Source: JAXDLH01 sp034666705 | GTDB lineage: Bacteria > Chloroflexota > UBA6077 > SHYK01 | DNA: 7,597 nucleotides | NCBI GenBank assembly: GCA_034666705.1 | Contig: JAXDLH010000163.1 | Coordinates: forward strand, 1 to 7,597 | Reading direction: 5' to 3' | In this document: in pieces, positions 5,376 through 7,597 of the stretch | Numbering within the stretch: the first letter of the stretch is position 1 | Layout: each line of letters starts with the position of its first letter | Program-made: the position numbers and the translations under genes | Notes under the pieces: model-generated | What the model saw: the letters and a program-made list of their open reading frames with translations, nothing else | The model's database searches: none | Told to the model about the DNA's origin: nothing

Positions 5376-6346
5376 TGGCCACGGCGGACCTCCCCACCAT
5401 CGAAGTGAGCGACCTCCGGCGGGTGTACTTCGACAAAAAGATCCTCGGGCGAGGGCGGGAGACGGTCGCGCTGGATGGGATCAGCTTCGCCGTCGCGCGC
5501 GGCTCGGTGTTCGGCCTGCTTGGTCCTAACGGGGCCGGCAAGACGACCACCGTCCGGATCCTGACGACGCTCCTCACCCCGACGTCGGGTCAGGCCCGGG
5601 TTCTGGGATTGGACGTGGCCCAGCAAGCACGAGCCATCCGCCCGCGCATCGCCTTCATCTTCGGGGGCGATCGCGGCCTCTACGGCCGGCTGACCGGCAA
5701 AGAGAACCTGCGGTACTTCGCCGCGCTCCACCAGCTCAATCCCCGGGAAGCGAAGCGGCGCGCGGAGCTGCTGCTGGAGCAGGTGGGGCTGGACGGGCGG
5801 GGTGATACGCTGGTCGAGCAGTACTCGCGAGGCATGAAGCAGCGGCTGCACCTGGCGCGGGGGCTGTTGATCGATCCCGACGTGCTGTTCCTGGATGAGC
5901 CCACCATTGGGCTCGACCCGGTCGGCGCGCGCGATCTCCGGCGGCTGGTCCCCGACCTGGCCGCCCAGGGCAAGACCGTGCTGTTGACGACCCACTACAT
6001 GTTCGAGGCGGATGCCATCTGCGATCGCCTCGCCATCATCAACAAGGGGCGGCTGATCGCCGAAGGAACCCCGGCGGAGATCAAGGGCAGCTTTGGCGCG
6101 GGCAGCGTGCTGGACGTGGTGCTGCGGCAACCGGCGAGCGAGCTCGTCGCCGCCCTGGAGAAGATCCCCGGGACCGAATACGTCGACGTGAGCGCCGAGG
6201 GACCCTATCCGAAGCTCACGATCCTCGCGGCTGACGCCAAGCTGATCCAGGCCCAGGTCGAATCGCTGGTGGGGACCGCCAATCTCGAGCGCATCTCCCT
6301 GCGCGAGCCAACGCTCGAAGAGGCGTACCTCAAGCTCGTCCGCTGA
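5375..6346 (+). CDS. ABC-2 type transporter, ATP-binding subunit
   Basis: A 323-aa cytoplasmic ATPase that powers the two permeases before it. Walker A is GPNGAGKTT (50-58, Lys56). The signature loop is YSRGMKQR (150-157). Walker B is VLFLDEP (Asp174, Glu175), the D-loop is GLDP (179-182) and the switch His is His207 in TTHYMFEAD. The Q-loop position (IAFIFGG, 92-98) has Gly97 where Gln is usual. Residues 240-323 form a C-terminal accessory domain ending EPTLEEAYLKLV, typical of drug-, lipid- or ion-exporting ABC-2 ATPases. The frame is open 35 codons further upstream to 5270, but ATG at 5375 is preferred. It overlaps the permease TGA as TGATG, has GAGG at 5361-5364, and the protein from there begins like the family. 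No gene follows in the operon. Confidence 0.93.
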   Translation: MATADLPTIEVSDLRRVYFDKKILGRGRETVALDGISFAVARGSVFGLLGPNGAGKTTTVRILTTLLTPTSGQARVLGLDVAQQARAIRPRIAFIFGGDRGLYGRLTGKENLRYFAALHQLNPREAKRRAELLLEQVGLDGRGDTLVEQYSRGMKQRLHLARGLLIDPDVLFLDEPTIGLDPVGARDLRRLVPDLAAQGKTVLLTTHYMFEADAICDRLAIINKGRLIAEGTPAEIKGSFGAGSVLDVVLRQPASELVAALEKIPGTEYVDVSAEGPYPKLTILAADAKLIQAQVESLVGTANLERISLREPTLEEAYLKLVR

Positions 6347-6351
6347 AATCG

Positions 6352-6373
6352 CCGGGGCTCTCGCTCGAGCCGG
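6352..6373 (+). terminator. Hairpin after the exporter operon, no T-tract
   Basis: GGCTC (6356-6360) pairs with GAGCC (6367-6371) around a 6-base loop. CC (6352-6353) and GG (6372-6373) extend the stem past a two-base bulge. It starts six bases after the ATPase stop. The lack of a T-run makes intrinsic termination uncertain. Confidence 0.3.
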
Positions 6374-6536
6374 TGCCAGCAGGTGCGGCCGCCTGTGCCG
6401 TTCGCGGGCATCTTACTCGCGCTCGCCGCAACGATAAACCGATCGTCCACATAAATCCGGCCGTGCATCGCGTCCCAAGCAAATGGATCAGGTTCGCGTG
6501 CAGATTTCGACGGCCGACCGCGGCGTCCAGTAGGGA
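6374..6536. other. Gene-free part of the convergent gap
   Basis: The stretch between the exporter operon and the strong hairpin has no credible gene on either strand. Frames are open on both strands, as expected in GC-rich DNA, but lack ribosome sites and domain-like patterns. A near-palindrome at CGGCCG (about 6383) is the only structure I see. Confidence 0.4.
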
Positions 6537-6575
6537 GGGGGCTTGTCCCCCGCCGTACCACGGCGGGCGACAGGG
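6537..6575. terminator. Strong nested hairpin between convergent genes
   Basis: CCCGCCGT (6549-6556) and ACGGCGGG (6560-6567) form a perfect 8-bp stem with loop ACC. TGTC (6544-6547) and GACA (6569-6572) extend it past a C-C mismatch. GGGGG (6537-6541) can instead pair with CCCCC (6547-6551), so the two folds exclude each other on the plus strand. It lies just past the stop of the reductase gene and could serve as a two-way barrier, though there is no T-tract. Confidence 0.45.
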
Positions 6576-6577
6576 TG

Positions 6578-7216
6578 CTACGCAGCGCTCGCAGCCATGG
6601 CGGCCCGAAGGCGGAATGGGCCGGGCACGAGCTCCCCTTGCGCCCGGGCGTGCTGCAGTAGGGTGCCCCACCACTGCAAGTCGTCAAGGACGATGCCGAG
6701 GCTCGCCTCGGCCGCGGGATCACGGGGTGTCGTGCCATCAAAAGCAGTTTGGACTTGGGCGATCAGAACCGTGTTGCGCAGCGGCACCATTTCGGCCTCG
6801 ATTGCGATGTGGGCCAGATGCTCGATGGCGCGCACGCCCGCCGCGATACCGCCGCTGTAGCCGACGAACGCCGCCGGCTTGTTGCGAAACCCAAAGCTGA
6901 CGAAGACGTTGTCGATCGCGTTCTTGAGCACCCCGGGGACGCTATGGTTATATTCGGGGGTGAGGAACAGGAATGCATCACCGTCTTTGATCCGCTGGTT
7001 CCACCGCTTGACGATTGGGTCCGAATAGGTGGGGTCGGCAAAGTCGCCGACCGTCTGAATCGTTTCGGCGAACATCGGGAGCGGCCAATCGCGGAGATCG
7101 AGGACGTCGACGGCGAAGACGCCGTGCCGCGTGGCGCGATCGATCAGCCACGGGGCTACGAGGTCGGCGGCGCGACCGTCCCGGGTGCTGCCGATGATGA
7201 GCTTGAGCTTGAGCAT
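6578..7216 (-). CDS. NADPH-dependent FMN reductase family flavoprotein
   Basis: A 212-aa cytoplasmic flavodoxin-fold protein. Relatives use NAD(P)H and bound FMN to reduce quinones, azo dyes, chromate or free flavin. The phosphate-binding loop is GSTRDGRAAD (9-18). The flavin-contacting motif is LTPEYNHSVPGVLKNAIDNV (85-104, with P-E-Y-N at 87-90). GYSGGIAAG (119-127) is the third conserved loop. Length fits the family (about 170-220 aa). ATG at 7216 is chosen because AAGGAG (minus strand, about 7224-7229) lies seven bases upstream and the protein from there starts directly with the first core strand (LKLKLIIGS). The frame is open 40 codons further upstream but that extension is low-complexity. 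The gene is alone and convergent with the exporter. A palindrome at its likely promoter suggests TetR-type control by a redox or electrophile signal; inferred. Confidence 0.92.
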   Translation of the reverse strand: MLKLKLIIGSTRDGRAADLVAPWLIDRATRHGVFAVDVLDLRDWPLPMFAETIQTVGDFADPTYSDPIVKRWNQRIKDGDAFLFLTPEYNHSVPGVLKNAIDNVFVSFGFRNKPAAFVGYSGGIAAGVRAIEHLAHIAIEAEMVPLRNTVLIAQVQTAFDGTTPRDPAAEASLGIVLDDLQWWGTLLQHARAQGELVPGPFRLRAAMAASAA

Positions 7217-7436
7217 GGGAATCTCCTTATGTGCTGTTGCTGCCTGGAGGGAGTGGACCGCGATGGGGCGTTCCCGGCCGCGGGGCCGGCCTGCGACGAC
7301 AACCGGCGCTGGCAGGCCAATCGCGGGCCGTCCCACCGCACTTCACCGGTAGCGAAGCGGGTGACCACGCGCCTGCGGCTGCCCGGCCCACGCGGCGGGC
7401 TCGCGGCCCACACACGTTCGTTAGCAGACGACTGTC
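7217..7436 (-). other. Long leader of the reductase gene
   Basis: If the promoter at 7444-7472 is used, the mRNA has about 220 untranslated bases. The stretch is very GC-rich. I see no known riboswitch pattern. Frames on it are open but shadow-like. A second promoter nearer the gene is possible; none is obvious. Confidence 0.35.
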
Positions 7437-7442
7437 TGTTAA
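7421..7442. promoter_or_regulatory. TetR-type operator-like palindrome
   Basis: TTAGCAGAC (7421-7429) and GTCTGTTAA (7434-7442) flank GACT and match in 8 of 9 paired positions. The inner part, CAGAC/GTCTG with a 4-base centre, resembles the AGAC...GTCT operators of several TetR-family repressors. It overlaps the likely start site of the minus-strand promoter and lies between the boxes of a plus-strand promoter-like pair (TTCGTT 7417-7422, TAAGAT 7440-7445). One repressor could therefore control both directions. Confidence 0.5.
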
Positions 7443-7443
7443 G

Positions 7444-7472
7444 ATACTAGTGTTGAATAACGCGCAAGGCAA
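7444..7472 (-). promoter_or_regulatory. Candidate sigma-70 promoter of the reductase gene
   Basis: On the minus strand TTGCCT (7472-7467) and TAGTAT (7449-7444) are exactly 17 bases apart, each matching four of six positions. The start would fall near 7437, inside the palindrome. Confidence 0.45.
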
Positions 7473-7597
7473 TGGACAGATCCGCGCCGGTGTGGGTTAC
7501 CCGACAGAGCAGCGCATCTGTTGCGGAACGCGCGTGGGGATCTTCAGATGAATCAGGTGGCGAAGCAGACCCGCTACCAGCCCTTCTAGAAGTTGCG
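7472..7597 (+). CDS. Possible 5' end of a gene cut by the window edge
   Basis: ATG at 7472 opens a frame of 42 codons with no stop before the window ends. The first residues are polar and Ser-rich (MDRSAPVWVTRQSS), and the last visible ones read ADPLPALLEVA. That could be the first helix of a TetR-type domain, where I/L-L-x-A-A is usual. The palindrome upstream and the divergent reductase fit such a regulator, but ten residues prove nothing. The ribosome site is weak (AAGG two bases before the ATG). The start could lie further right. Confidence 0.25.
   Translation, partial: MDRSAPVWVTRQSSASVAERAWGSSDESGGEADPLPALLEVA

Noticed and set aside
5294..6130. 278-codon minus-strand frame opposite the ABC ATPase
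   Set aside because: Antisense shadow of a gene with all ABC motifs.
6205..6741. 178-codon minus-strand frame across the convergent gap, with a protein-like stretch WDAMHGRIYVDDRFIVAA
   Set aside because: That stretch looks less random than most shadows and was considered as a gene remnant. But the frame overlaps both flanking genes, has no ribosome site, and I recognise no family.
6749..7450. 233-codon plus-strand frame opposite the reductase
   Set aside because: Antisense shadow; the reductase has three flavin-binding motifs and AAGGAG at its start.
7548..7589. 13-codon frame from ATG 7548 to TAG
   Set aside because: Very short, no ribosome site, no reason to think it is translated.

Overview
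The window is GC-rich, densely coded bacterial DNA with strong GGAGG-type ribosome binding sites, TGATG gene overlaps and compact operons. The gene mix (a citrate synthase next to an Lrp/AsnC regulator, an alpha/beta hydrolase, an ABC-2 exporter operon and a flavin-dependent reductase) suits a free-living, high-GC, probably environmental bacterium such as Chloroflexota, Methylomirabilota or an actinobacterial relative. No gene here fixes the phylum, so that is a guess. No rRNA, tRNA, CRISPR array, transposase or phage gene is visible.

Left part (1-2835): a citrate synthase family enzyme on the minus strand (82-1230) is divergent from an Lrp/AsnC-type regulator (1372-1866). They share a 141-bp promoter region, the usual layout for a regulator and its target. 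An alpha/beta hydrolase with an intact Ser-Asp-His triad follows on the plus strand (2020-2835).

Middle (2836-3745): a small unrecognised 137-aa protein lies on the minus strand (2930-3343). Its promoter side is a 402-bp gene-free region that is clearly more AT-rich than the rest and full of repeats. It holds two tandem 19-bp repeats built around the palindrome TTGTAACAA, a long inverted repeat, an 18-bp palindrome and two sequences resembling DnaA boxes. This is the most unusual part of the window.

Right part (3746-7597): three tightly coupled plus-strand genes encode an ABC-2 exporter, with two different membrane subunits (3746-4588, 4593-5375) and one ATPase (5375-6346). The gene spacing is +4 bp, then a 1-bp overlap. 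Substrate is unknown. Convergent to it is an NADPH-dependent FMN reductase family flavoprotein on the minus strand (6578-7216), whose upstream region carries a TetR-type operator-like palindrome. A possible divergent gene begins at 7472 and runs off the window end. Hairpins sit at several gene ends, but none has a T-tract.

No clearly novel multi-gene system can be claimed. The best leads are the repeat-rich region 3371-3641 with its small divergent protein, and the palindrome-controlled reductase promoter at the right edge.
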